NCBI GenBank assembly: GCA_021325435.1
Contig: JAJPHE010000055.1
Span: 1-49,905 of the forward strand
Direction of reading: 5' to 3'
Source: Actinomycetota bacterium
Lineage (GTDB): Bacteria > Actinomycetota > Acidimicrobiia > Acidimicrobiales > JAJPHE01
DNA: 49,905 nucleotides
The position numbers were made by a program, and so were the translations under genes. Shown here piece by piece: positions 15,524 to 24,376 of the stretch. The notes under the pieces are model-generated. The model did not search any database. It had not been told where the DNA came from and was given only the letters and a program-made list of their open reading frames with translations. The stretch's first letter is position 1, and every line of letters begins with the position of its first letter.

Positions 15524-15572
15524 GGCAGACGCCATCAGCCGACACGGCGGTTCCGGGGGGCGTCATCCCCTC
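15524..15572 (-). ncRNA. Fluoride riboswitch (crcB motif) controlling the crcB operon
   Basis: On the minus strand, GAGGGGATGACGCCCCCC, then GGAACCGCC, then GGCTGATGGCGTCTGCC reproduce the crcB-motif order: GATGA loop, GGGG/CCCC stem, GACGCC/GGCGTC outer stem, AAC-CGCC pseudoknot strand and the terminal GCTGATGGC-T-T core. It matches the Thermotoga petrophila aptamer layout closely. It lies 25 nt before the crcB ATG, and the AGGAG ribosome site follows directly, so control of translation or attenuation is expected, with fluoride turning expression on. No downstream terminator hairpin with a T-tract is obvious, favouring translational control (inference). Confidence 0.9.
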
Positions 15573-15631
15573 GGGGGCCCAGGATAGGCCAGCAACTGGA
15601 TCGTCCCGCCCCCGGAGTTCGGCTGGAATGG

Positions 15632-18600
15632 ATGGCCGTGGTGCGCCTCGTGTACCCCCCGGACCTTCCGGTCAGCGAGCACAAGGACGAGATCTTGGCC
15701 GCCGTGCGCGACCACCAGGTCGTGGTCCTGGCCGGGGAGACGGGATCGGGCAAGACGACCCAGCTGCCGAAGATCTGCCTGGAGCTGGGGCGCGGGGTGA
15801 ACGCCGTCATCGGGCACACCCAACCCCGCCGCTTGGCGGCCCGGACGGTCGCCGAACGTCTGGCCGAGGAGCTGGACGAGCCCCTCGGAGGTCTCGTCGG
15901 ATACCGGGTGCGGTTCACGGACGTGGTGGGGGAGGCCACGAGGGTCCAGGTGATGACCGACGGGATCCTCCTGGCCGAGATCCAACGCGACCGACTCCTG
16001 CGTCGTTACGACACCCTGATCATCGACGAGGCCCACGAGCGCAGCCTCAACATCGACTTCCTCCTCGGGTACGTGAAGACCCTGCTCGGCCGCCGCCCGG
16101 ATCTCAAGGTGATCATCACCTCGGCGACCATCGACACCGAACGCTTCTCTCGCCATTTCGACGCGCCGGTAGTGGAGGTCTCCGGGCGCAGCTACCCGGT
16201 TGAGGTCCGCTACCGCCCCTTCGGCGACGACCCGGAGCGGGCCGTCGATCAGGTGCAGGCGATCGGCGACGCCGTCGTCGAGGCGGCCGGTGAAGGTCCG
16301 GGCGACGTGCTCGTCTTCCTCAGCGGCGAGCGCGAGATCCGCGACACCGCCGAGGCCTTGCGTGACCTCGCCCTGCCCGACACCGAGATCCTGCCTCTCT
16401 ATGCACGGCTTTCAGCGGCCGAGCAGCACCGGGTCTTCCGTCCTCACTCCGGCCGGCGGGTGGTGCTGGCCACCAACGTGGCCGAGACGTCTCTCACCGT
16501 GCCCGGGGTCCGTTACGTGATCGACGCCGGCACGGCCCGGATCTCGCGCTACAGCCGGCGCACCAAGGTTCAGCGGCTACCCATCGAGCCGGTTTCGCGG
16601 GCGTCGGCCGATCAGCGGGCCGGCCGGTGCGGACGGATCGGCCCCGGTGTGTGCATCCGCCTGTACTCCGAGGAGGACTACCTCGGGCGACCGGAGTTCA
16701 CCGAGCCGGAGATCCTGCGGACCAACCTGGCGTCGGTCATCCTGCAGATGGCGGCCGTCGGCCTGGGCGACATGAGTGGCTTCCCGTTCGTCGACCCCCC
16801 CGACGCCCGGGCGGTGAAGGACGGCATCGCCCTGCTGGAGGAGTTGGGCGCCTTCGAGCGGAGCGGGCACCACCGACGCCTGAGCCCGCGGGGCCGCCGC
16901 CTGGCCCAGCTCCCCCTCGACCCGAGGTTGGCCCGCATGGTGCTCGAAGCGGAGGCCAACGGCTGTCTGAGAGAGGTCACCGTCATCGCCGCCGCCCTGT
17001 CCATCCTCGACCCCAGGGAGCGCCCGGCCGGCCAGGAGCAGGCCGCCGACGCCGCTCACGCCCGCTTCGCCACCGGCGACTCGGACCTTCTCAGCTATCT
17101 GCGCCTGTGGGAGTACCTGCAGGAACGCCAGGCGGAGATGACCTCCAGCCAGTTCCGCAAGCTGTGCCGCTCCGAGTATCTCAACTACCTGCGGGTGCGC
17201 GAGTGGCAGGACGTGTGCGGCCAGCTTCGCTTCGCCACCCGGGGCCTCGGACTGCGTCCCAACCGCCAGGCGGGAGCGCCGTACCGGATCCACCTGTCGC
17301 TTCTTGCCGGCCTCCTCTCCCACGTAGGCATGTGGGACCCGGCTCGCCGCGAGTACCGCGGCGCCCGCAACGCCCGGTTCGCCATCGCCCGCAGCTCGGT
17401 CCTGCACCAGCGCTCGGCCCGCTGGGTGATGGCCGCCGAGCTGGTCGAGACCAACCGGATGTGGGCCCGCAACGCCGCCCGCATCCGACCGGAGTGGGCC
17501 GAGAAGGCCGGCGACCACCTGGTGAAGCGGACCCACAGCCAGCCGTTCTGGGACTCGGCCCGGGGGGCGGCCATGGTGGACGAGCGCGTGACCCTGTACG
17601 GCCTTCCGCTGGTGGCGGGTCGGCCCGTCGCCCTGTCTCGGACCGACCCGGATACGGCCAGGCAGATGTTCGTTCAGCACGCCCTGGTCGAGGGGGAGTG
17701 GGCGGGTGACCACGAGTTCCAGCGGCACAACGACAAGCTCCTCGAGGAGCTGCGCCAGCTGGAGGACCGGGCCCGCCGGCGCGACCTGGTCGTGGGCGAC
17801 GACGTCATCTTCGCCCTGTACGACGAGCGCGTCCCCTCTGAGGTGGTGTCGGCGAGGACATTCGAGCGCTGGTGGGCCCGGGCCCGCCGCGACCGGCCCG
17901 ACCTGTTGACGTTTCCTGCCGAGGCGCTGATCTCGCCCGGTGCCGCGGGCGTGGACCTGGGCGCCTTCCCCGATTCCTGGCGTCAGGGCGATCTGGTGCT
18001 GCCCCTCGTCTACGAGTTCGACCCCGGCTCGGACCACGACGGGGTGACGGTCGAGGTGCCGGTGGCCCAGCTCAACCAGGTGCAGCCGAGCGGGTTCGAC
18101 TGGCAGGTCCCCGGTTTCCGCGAGGAGCTGGTGACGGCCCTGATCCGGCTGTTGCCCAAGCCGGTCCGACGTCACCTCGTGCCTGCCGCTGACCACGCCC
18201 GGGCCTTCCTGGAGCGGACGGGGCCGCCCGACGGCCCCCTCGAGGAGGCCCTTCGTGGCGAGCTCGGGAGGATGGCAGGCGTGGAGGTCCCCGCCGCCGG
18301 CTGGGGGCGAGACCGCCTGCCCCCCCACCTGGTCGTGCACTTCCGGGTGACCGACGAGGGCGGGCGGGTGCTGTCCGAGGGCGACGATCTCGAGGAGCTG
18401 AAGTGCCGGCTGCAGGGGAGGATGAGCGACGCCCTCGCCGGTGCCACCTCCATCCCCCGGCTGTCCGGCCGGACCGAGTGGGAGTTCGGCACCATCCCGC
18501 CGGTGGTCGAGACCGCCGTGTCCGGACTACCGGTGCGGGCCTACCCGGCGCTGGTCGACGAGGGCGCCACCGTCGGGCTCGAGCTCCTGCCCAGCCCCGA

Positions 18601-19297
18601 GGAGCAGTCTGGGTCGATGTGGGTGGCGACCCGCCGGCTGCTGCTGCTGGCCGTCCCCGCCGCCCCGGCCCAGGTCGAGCGAGGCCTGGCCAACCGGGCC
18701 CGCCTGGCCCTGGCGCGGGCGCCGGGCGGAAGCACGCAGGCCCTCGCCGACTGCCTCGAGTGTGCCGCCGACCGGATCCTCTCGGAGCACGGCGGGCCGG
18801 CATGGGAGGAGGCGGGCTTCGACGCCTTGCGGGCGGCGGCCCGGCGTCATCTCGGGTCGTACGGCCTGGCCGTGGCCCAGCTGGTGGCCGACGCCCTGGA
18901 GACGGCCGCCGCCATCCGTGAACGGGCCGACTCCCTGCGGGCCGCCGTCCTGCGCCCGGCGGCCCAGGACATCCACCGGCAGCTCGATTCCCTGCTGGCG
19001 CCGGGGTTCGCCACCCGCCTGGGCTGGGAGCGCCTCGGCCATCTGCGCCGGTATCTCGCCGCCGTCGAGCGCCGGCTGGACAAGCTCCCCGAGAGCCCCC
19101 AGCGCGACCGTCAGCGGATGGAGACTGTCGGGCGACTGGAGACCGCACTTGCCGGGGTTGCCGGGGACTCGCGGGCGACGGAGATTCGCTGGTTGATCGA
19201 GGAGCTGCGCGTGAGCCTGTGGGCCCAGACCCTGGGTACGCCGGAGCCGGTGAGCGAGTCGCGCATCCGCCGGGCCATCGCAGGACTGCGCCGCTGA
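15632..19297 (+). CDS. hrpA: ATP-dependent RNA helicase HrpA (DEAH-box)
   Basis: 1,221 residues, close to the ~1,300 of E. coli HrpA. Walker A GETGSGKT (35-42), DEAH at 132-135, SAT motif (TSATIDTERF), then the second RecA domain ending in SADQRAGRCGR (motif VI), ratchet/winged-helix region and a long C-terminal extension (DUF3418 region) specific to HrpA. HrpA unwinds RNA with ATP and helps release stalled or collided ribosomes. The ATG at 15632 starts directly before the motor domain. It is divergent from the crcB operon, with 132 nt between them. The 26 nt gap to the methyltransferase gene suggests co-transcription. Confidence 0.94.
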   Translation: MAVVRLVYPPDLPVSEHKDEILAAVRDHQVVVLAGETGSGKTTQLPKICLELGRGVNAVIGHTQPRRLAARTVAERLAEELDEPLGGLVGYRVRFTDVVGEATRVQVMTDGILLAEIQRDRLLRRYDTLIIDEAHERSLNIDFLLGYVKTLLGRRPDLKVIITSATIDTERFSRHFDAPVVEVSGRSYPVEVRYRPFGDDPERAVDQVQAIGDAVVEAAGEGPGDVLVFLSGEREIRDTAEALRDLALPDTEILPLYARLSAAEQHRVFRPHSGRRVVLATNVAETSLTVPGVRYVIDAGTARISRYSRRTKVQRLPIEPVSRASADQRAGRCGRIGPGVCIRLYSEEDYLGRPEFTEPEILRTNLASVILQMAAVGLGDMSGFPFVDPPDARAVKDGIALLEELGAFERSGHHRRLSPRGRRLAQLPLDPRLARMVLEAEANGCLREVTVIAAALSILDPRERPAGQEQAADAAHARFATGDSDLLSYLRLWEYLQERQAEMTSSQFRKLCRSEYLNYLRVREWQDVCGQLRFATRGLGLRPNRQAGAPYRIHLSLLAGLLSHVGMWDPARREYRGARNARFAIARSSVLHQRSARWVMAAELVETNRMWARNAARIRPEWAEKAGDHLVKRTHSQPFWDSARGAAMVDERVTLYGLPLVAGRPVALSRTDPDTARQMFVQHALVEGEWAGDHEFQRHNDKLLEELRQLEDRARRRDLVVGDDVIFALYDERVPSEVVSARTFERWWARARRDRPDLLTFPAEALISPGAAGVDLGAFPDSWRQGDLVLPLVYEFDPGSDHDGVTVEVPVAQLNQVQPSGFDWQVPGFREELVTALIRLLPKPVRRHLVPAADHARAFLERTGPPDGPLEEALRGELGRMAGVEVPAAGWGRDRLPPHLVVHFRVTDEGGRVLSEGDDLEELKCRLQGRMSDALAGATSIPRLSGRTEWEFGTIPPVVETAVSGLPVRAYPALVDEGATVGLELLPSPEEQSGSMWVATRRLLLLAVPAAPAQVERGLANRARLALARAPGGSTQALADCLECAADRILSEHGGPAWEEAGFDALRAAARRHLGSYGLAVAQLVADALETAAAIRERADSLRAAVLRPAAQDIHRQLDSLLAPGFATRLGWERLGHLRRYLAAVERRLDKLPESPQRDRQRMETVGRLETALAGVAGDSRATEIRWLIEELRVSLWAQTLGTPEPVSESRIRRAIAGLRR

Positions 19298-19323
19298 CCG
19301 GGTCCGGCCGCCAGAATGGCGCC

Positions 19324-20115
19324 ATGGGTGGCGAAGTCGAGGAGCTGGCCCGCCGCTGGTCCGATCAGCTGGCCGAGTGGGCGATCCCCGCTGACATCCT
19401 CGAGCGGGCGCCGGAGTCGCCGTGGGGCTTCCCCACCGCCGTGTTCGCCCAGGCGGCCCGGGACGCCATGGAGGAGGAGACGCCTAGCCCGTCGCGGCGA
19501 CGGGCGCTTGAGGCGCTGGGCGGGGGCGGCACCGTGGTCGACGTGGGAGTGGGCGCCGGGGCGGCCAGCCTGCCCCTGTGCCCCCCGGCGACCCACGTCG
19601 TCGGCGTGGACGACAGCGAGGCCATGCTCGGAGCCTTCGCCGACGGCGCCGCCCAGCGCGGCGTCGCCCACGACGAGGTGCGGGGCCGCTGGCCTGACGT
19701 CGGCCCCGCGGTGGCCTCCGGTGACGTGGTCGTGTGCCACCACGTGGTCTACAACGTCGCCGACCTCGTCCCGTTCGTGGACGCTCTTCACTCGCACGCC
19801 CGGCGGCGGGTGGTGCTGGAGCTGACGGCCGAGCATCCGCAGGCCGAGCTCAACCCGCTGTGGCTGGCCATCCACGGCGTCGAGCGACCCACAGGGCCGA
19901 CCGCCGCCGACGCCGAGGCGCTGCTGCGGGCCATGGGGCTGCCGGTGGTCGTCGAGCGGTTCCGGCGGCCCACCCTCTGGAACCACCAGCACCGGGCCCA
20001 CCGGGTGGAATTCGCCCGGCGCCGCCTGTGCGTGGGGCCCGAGCATGACGCCGCCATCGAGCAGATGCTGCCGGAGGGGGACCGACAGCTGGTCGCACTG
20101 TGGTGGGACCGCTGA
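19324..20115 (+). CDS. Class I SAM-dependent methyltransferase
   Basis: 263 residues. Motif I is VVDVGVGAGAASLPL, followed by VVGVDDSEAML as the acidic strand-2 end that binds the ribose of SAM, and the strand-4 segment DVVVCHHVVYNVADLVPF. The catalytic partner or acceptor is unknown; the fold is of the methyltransferase 11/25 type. I use the ATG at 19324, 26 nt after the hrpA stop; the frame is open upstream to 19219 but that part is a shadow of hrpA. It ends just before the hydrolase gene at 20133, likely in the same transcript. Confidence 0.82.
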   Translation: MGGEVEELARRWSDQLAEWAIPADILERAPESPWGFPTAVFAQAARDAMEEETPSPSRRRALEALGGGGTVVDVGVGAGAASLPLCPPATHVVGVDDSEAMLGAFADGAAQRGVAHDEVRGRWPDVGPAVASGDVVVCHHVVYNVADLVPFVDALHSHARRRVVLELTAEHPQAELNPLWLAIHGVERPTGPTAADAEALLRAMGLPVVVERFRRPTLWNHQHRAHRVEFARRRLCVGPEHDAAIEQMLPEGDRQLVALWWDR

Positions 20116-20132
20116 GCGCTACGTTGGCGCCA

Positions 20133-21386
20133 ATGATGGCAAGACCCAGGCCGGAGGGTGTCCTGCGGGCGGTGGGGCGCTTCCTCACCGACCCCCGCAC
20201 CGTTGGCGTCGCCCAGGCCGCTCCCCGCACCGTCGCTTTCATGGCCCGCAACTGGTCCGCCGGTCGGGCCGAGCCCGCTGACTCCGAGGAGGAAGGGGCG
20301 CGCTTCGGATCGTCGGTCGGCCTGGCCGCCCAGGTGCTGCTGGACGAGGTGCTGATCTCCGCCATGCGCAACCCGCGGCTCTTCCCGCACGGGGACGACT
20401 ACCGGCGGGCCGGCGACGACGTGCGGGCCGCTCTCGCCATCTGGAGGCGCGAGGGCTGGCTGGACGACCCCGAATCGTTCCACGCCGAGCCGACGGCCCC
20501 GGCGGACTGGGCGGTCACCCACCACCGGTCGTTCGACCAGTTCTACGAGCACCTCACGTTCCCCAGCGCCTATCGGCCCCGCCCCGGAGAGCCGGGCGGT
20601 ACCCGGTGGACGTCGCACGAGCCGAACCGGACCGCCCACGCCTACGTGGTCCGTCACCGCCGCCCGGGGCGGCCGTGGCTGGTGTGCATCCACGGGTTCG
20701 GAATGGGGCGGGCGGCCATGGACCTGCGGGCGTTCCGGGCTTCCGCCCTGCACCGGATGGGGATCAACCTGCTCCTTCCCGTGCTGCCGATGCACGGCCC
20801 CCGCCAGGACCCCGGCGCCCAGGTCGGTGAGGGCTTCATGTCCATCGACCTCATCGACGCCGTGCACGGCATGGCCCAGGCCGCTCTCGACATCCGCACC
20901 GCCGTCCAGTGGATCCGGGCCACAGAGGGTGACGTCCCCGTCGGCGTCTACGGGATCTCCCTCGGCGGGTGCGTCACCGCCCTGGTCGCGTCGCTCGAGA
21001 GGGAGCTGGCCTGCGCCATCGCCGGCATCCCCGCCACCGACCTGCCCGGCCTCTACCGCCGCCACGCCCCCCCGGGCGTCCGACGCCGGGCCCTGCAGGC
21101 CGGGGCCCTCGGGCCAGAGGCGGACGCCGTCTACTCGGTCGTGTCCCCGCTGGCCCTGACACCCAAGCCTCCGCGGGACCGGCGCTACGTGTTCGCCGGG
21201 GTCGGCGACCGCATGTCCACCTCCGGTCAGGCCCGCCGGCTCTGGGAGCACTGGGAACGCCCGAAGATGGCCTGGTACCCCGGCGGGCACCTCGGCTTCT
21301 TCTGGCAGGGAGCGGTCACGTCCTTCGTCACCGACGCCCTCGTCGAGTCGGGGCTGGCTACCGGGTCGCTTTCGCCCGCTCAGTGA
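20133..21386 (+). CDS. Alpha/beta hydrolase (ABHD18-like)
   Basis: 417 residues. The oxyanion strand LVCIHGFGMG, nucleophile elbow GISLGG and a late acid-base pair (FAGVGDRMS; GGHLGFF) give an intact Ser-Asp-His pattern. An N-terminal ~150-residue region precedes the hydrolase core. Likely an esterase or lipase-type hydrolase on an unknown substrate. ATG at 20133; an ATG follows immediately at 20136, so either may be used. It lies 17 nt after the methyltransferase, and its last 29 nt overlap the convergent WS/DGAT gene, an enzyme of neutral lipid synthesis, so a lipid substrate is plausible but not shown. Confidence 0.82.
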   Translation: MMARPRPEGVLRAVGRFLTDPRTVGVAQAAPRTVAFMARNWSAGRAEPADSEEEGARFGSSVGLAAQVLLDEVLISAMRNPRLFPHGDDYRRAGDDVRAALAIWRREGWLDDPESFHAEPTAPADWAVTHHRSFDQFYEHLTFPSAYRPRPGEPGGTRWTSHEPNRTAHAYVVRHRRPGRPWLVCIHGFGMGRAAMDLRAFRASALHRMGINLLLPVLPMHGPRQDPGAQVGEGFMSIDLIDAVHGMAQAALDIRTAVQWIRATEGDVPVGVYGISLGGCVTALVASLERELACAIAGIPATDLPGLYRRHAPPGVRRRALQAGALGPEADAVYSVVSPLALTPKPPRDRRYVFAGVGDRMSTSGQARRLWEHWERPKMAWYPGGHLGFFWQGAVTSFVTDALVESGLATGSLSPAQ

Positions 21387-22764
21387 GCTCGTCGAGGGCT
21401 CCGGCGGTGCAGTCGGCGAGCTCCCAAAGGTCGGGCACCAGCTCGCGGCAGGCGACGAAGCCGAACCCCACCGAGTCCTGGTAGCTCAGCACTGTCACGT
21501 TGAGGCCCATCCCGTCGAAGATGGGGCCGAGCGGGTAGAGGGCGACCAGCTTTCCTCCGGCGAAGTAGAGGGGGATCGGCGGCCCCGGCACGTTCGACAC
21601 GAGGAAGTTCATGGCCGGCGGATGACGGTCGGCCAGTTCCATGCTCGAGTACAGGCGGATGGCCAGGCCGAGCAGCCGGGGGCTGGTGAACTCGGTCCAG
21701 TTGGTGAGCACGTCGGCCCCGAGGGCGCGGAACTCCTCCTTGGCCCCCTTGGTCCGGTCGTGGATGCGGCGCAGCCGCTCGACGGGGTCGTCCACGTCCG
21801 TCGCCAGCGACACGAACATGGCCGAGATGAAGTTGGCGCCGAAGCCGCCGGCGGCGTCGTCGTCGCCGCGGGTCGACACCGGCACCCCCGCGATCAGGGG
21901 GCGGTCGGGCAGGGCGTCACGATCCTCCAGCCAGCGACGGACGGCGCCGGCGCACAGGGCCAGGATCACGTCGTTGACCGTGGTGCCGAAGGCGTCCTTG
22001 ACGGCCCGCACGTCCGCCAGCGGCACCGAAGAGAAGGCGATGCGGCGGTGCGGGGTGATCGGGGCGTTGAACGGCGTTGCCGGGGCGGTGAACGGTGTCG
22101 CCATCCGGGCCGAGTCGGAGCGCAACCGGCGTCGGACCAGTTCGAAACCGGCCCTGGCCGTGTCGGCCACCGCCCGGGGCAGGATCAGCGGCTGGCGGGC
22201 CCGTGACGCCAGGCCGTGGGCCAGCAGCTCCAGGTCCGAAGGGATGCGCTCCGGGGTCGGCAGCTCGCCCGCCGGCTCGGGCAGGCGAGGCTCGAGGTCG
22301 AACAGGTGCATCATCAGGTTGGCGCCCGACACCCCGTCGATCGTCGAGTGGTGCATCTTGGCCACCAGCCCCACGTGGCCGTGCTCGAGTCCCTCGACGA
22401 ACCACATCTCCCACAGCGGGCGGCCGCGGTCCAGGGGGATGCCGGCGATCTGCTCGGTCAGCTCGGCCAGCTGGCGGGGGCCGCCCGGTGACGGCAGGGC
22501 GACCCGGTGGAGGTGGGCCTCGAGGTCGAAGTCGGGGTCCTCGACCCACACCGGGTGGGCCAGGTCGAAAGGGACTCGGACCAGCTTGCGGGTGAAGGCG
22601 GGTGAGAGCCCCAGCCGGCTCCGCATGAACTCGCGCATGCCCTCGTAGGAGTAGCCGCCCGGCATGGTGGACGGGTCGAAGACGAGCACGCCGGTCATGT
22701 GCAGCTGGTTGCTCGGCGTCTCGGCGTAGAGAAAGGTGGCGTCCAGACCGTTCAGGCGTTCCAT
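21358..22764 (-). CDS. Wax ester synthase/diacylglycerol O-acyltransferase (WS/DGAT)
   Basis: About 468 residues with the active-site HHxxxDG motif as MHHSTIDGVSG (His138, His139, Asp143) and the conserved family start MERLNGLDATFLYAET. This bifunctional enzyme esterifies acyl-CoA with diacylglycerol or fatty alcohol, making storage lipids in actinobacteria. I place the start at 22764, which begins with the family consensus; an upstream ATG at 22782, directly preceded by GGGAGG, would add six residues. It is transcribed with the FAD oxidoreductase and acyl-CoA dehydrogenase upstream: gap of about 28 nt. Convergent to the hydrolase with a 29-nt overlap. Confidence 0.92.
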   Translation of the reverse strand: MERLNGLDATFLYAETPSNQLHMTGVLVFDPSTMPGGYSYEGMREFMRSRLGLSPAFTRKLVRVPFDLAHPVWVEDPDFDLEAHLHRVALPSPGGPRQLAELTEQIAGIPLDRGRPLWEMWFVEGLEHGHVGLVAKMHHSTIDGVSGANLMMHLFDLEPRLPEPAGELPTPERIPSDLELLAHGLASRARQPLILPRAVADTARAGFELVRRRLRSDSARMATPFTAPATPFNAPITPHRRIAFSSVPLADVRAVKDAFGTTVNDVILALCAGAVRRWLEDRDALPDRPLIAGVPVSTRGDDDAAGGFGANFISAMFVSLATDVDDPVERLRRIHDRTKGAKEEFRALGADVLTNWTEFTSPRLLGLAIRLYSSMELADRHPPAMNFLVSNVPGPPIPLYFAGGKLVALYPLGPIFDGMGLNVTVLSYQDSVGFGFVACRELVPDLWELADCTAGALDELTERAKATR

Positions 22765-22792
22765 CGGCCCATTCTCGCCCATCCTCCCGGCG

Positions 22793-24376
22793 TCAGGAGG
22801 CGGGACCGAGGTCGGCCAGGACCCGCATGGCGGCGTTGCGGCCGTTCAGGCCGATGACGCTCCCGCCGGGGTGGGTGGCGGCGCCACACAGGTAGAGCCC
22901 CGCCACGGGGGTGCCAGGCGAGAAGCGACGGTCCCACATCTGGTCGGGCAGGCACTCGCCCTGAAAGATGTGCCCGCCCGTCAGCCCGATCCGTTCCTCG
23001 ACGTCGGCCGGCCCCAGCACCTGACGGTGGACGATGACGTCGGACACGTCGGGGCAGAACCGGGCGATCTCGGCGATGGCCCCGTCGGCTGCCTCCTCGC
23101 GCCGCGCCGCCCACTCGTCCCCGGCGAGGGCCGGAACGTACTGGGCGAACACGCTCATGGTGTGGCCGCCCGGAGGCGCCACCGTGGGGTCATAGGCAGT
23201 CTGGAAGTACAGCTCGCACCAACGGGGGGTGGGCACGCCCGCCCGAGCCTGCTCGTAGGCCTCCTGGGTGGCGTCGATGCCCCGGCTGATGGTGACCATC
23301 GCCCGGTGCGGCCGCACCCCGGCGCCGGCGGGGAAGGCCGGAAGGCGCGAGAGGGCGCAGTTGATCTTCAGCACCGGGCTGTCCGACCTCCAGTCGGAGA
23401 CCCGCTGGGCGAAGGCGTCGGGCACCCCGTACTGGCAGAGTCGGATGGTCCGCTTGGGGTCGGCGTTGGACACCACCGCTCGGCAGCGCACCCGCTCACC
23501 GCCCTCCAGCTGCACCCCTTCGCCGGGAAGCACGGCGGCCACCTCGACGCCGCTGGCGACCACGGCGCCGGCCTCCAGGGCCGCGTCGGCCAGGGCGAAG
23601 GACACCCGTCCCACCCCGCCCTCGACGAAGCCCCAGGCGCCGGCCTGGCCGTCGATCGATCCCGAGGCGTGCATCAGGTGGACGGCGGCGGTGCCTGGGT
23701 CCCGCGGTCCGGCGAAGGTGCCGATGATGCCCTGCCCGTGCAGGGCGGTGCGCAGCCGCTCGTCGCTGACATGTCGTTCGACGACCTCGGCGATGGAGGC
23801 ATGGAAGAGGACCTCGAGCGCCTCGGCGTCGCCAGCGACGAGCTCCTCGAGCTCGGCCCGGTCGGGCGCCTCGCCCAGCCAGGCGTCGCGCCGGCCCCGG
23901 CGGAGCTGGTGGGCGACCCGGCGAAACAACGCGCCGTAGGCGAGGTAGCCGTCCACGTCGGCGGGGGCCAGCTCGGCCACCGCCGCCGCGCTCTTGGCCT
24001 CGTCGTCCCACAGGGCGATGGAGGTGCCGTCGTCGAACGGGCACCAGAGGTGGGGGTCGACGAGGTGGACGCGATAACCGCGCCGGCGCAAGCCGAGCTC
24101 CTCCACCACCCGGGGGTCGAGCAACCCCACCAGATAGGCGCAGGGGCTGATCAACCAGGCCGGATCGGAGAAGGGCTGCTCCAGGGTGCAGGCTCCGCCC
24201 AGCTGCGGGCGGCGCTCGAGGACCAGCACGCTCAGGCCCCCGCCGGCCAGGTAGGCGGCCGCGGTCAGCCCGTTGTGGCCTCCGCCGACCACGACGACGT
24301 CCCATTGCCGGGCGGCCAGCTCGGACATCGGGGCGGGCAGTCCGACCCGGCCGAGGGCGTCGGCGACGCTCGTCAC
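22793..24376 (-). CDS. Phytoene dehydrogenase-like FAD-dependent oxidoreductase
   Basis: 527 residues. The N-terminal FAD motif is WDVVVVGGGHNGLTAAAYLA, followed by LERRPQLGGACTLEQ, the phytoene desaturase/PYROXD2-like pattern, and a C-terminal GLYLCGAATHPGGSVIGLNGRNAA FAD-closing segment. It could desaturate or isomerise a hydrophobic polyene or lipid; carotenoid genes are not seen nearby, so a carotenoid role is not supported. I take the GTG at 24376, which overlaps the stop of the acyl-CoA dehydrogenase (GTGA); an ATG at 24328 starts just before the FAD motif and is an alternative. The gene lies between the acyl-CoA dehydrogenase and WS/DGAT on the same strand. Confidence 0.87.
   Translation of the reverse strand: MTSVADALGRVGLPAPMSELAARQWDVVVVGGGHNGLTAAAYLAGGGLSVLVLERRPQLGGACTLEQPFSDPAWLISPCAYLVGLLDPRVVEELGLRRRGYRVHLVDPHLWCPFDDGTSIALWDDEAKSAAAVAELAPADVDGYLAYGALFRRVAHQLRRGRRDAWLGEAPDRAELEELVAGDAEALEVLFHASIAEVVERHVSDERLRTALHGQGIIGTFAGPRDPGTAAVHLMHASGSIDGQAGAWGFVEGGVGRVSFALADAALEAGAVVASGVEVAAVLPGEGVQLEGGERVRCRAVVSNADPKRTIRLCQYGVPDAFAQRVSDWRSDSPVLKINCALSRLPAFPAGAGVRPHRAMVTISRGIDATQEAYEQARAGVPTPRWCELYFQTAYDPTVAPPGGHTMSVFAQYVPALAGDEWAARREEAADGAIAEIARFCPDVSDVIVHRQVLGPADVEERIGLTGGHIFQGECLPDQMWDRRFSPGTPVAGLYLCGAATHPGGSVIGLNGRNAAMRVLADLGPAS

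Noticed and set aside
16577-18340. Long minus-strand ORF opposite hrpA
   Set aside because: hrpA has complete helicase motifs on the plus strand; the antisense frame has no recognisable domain.
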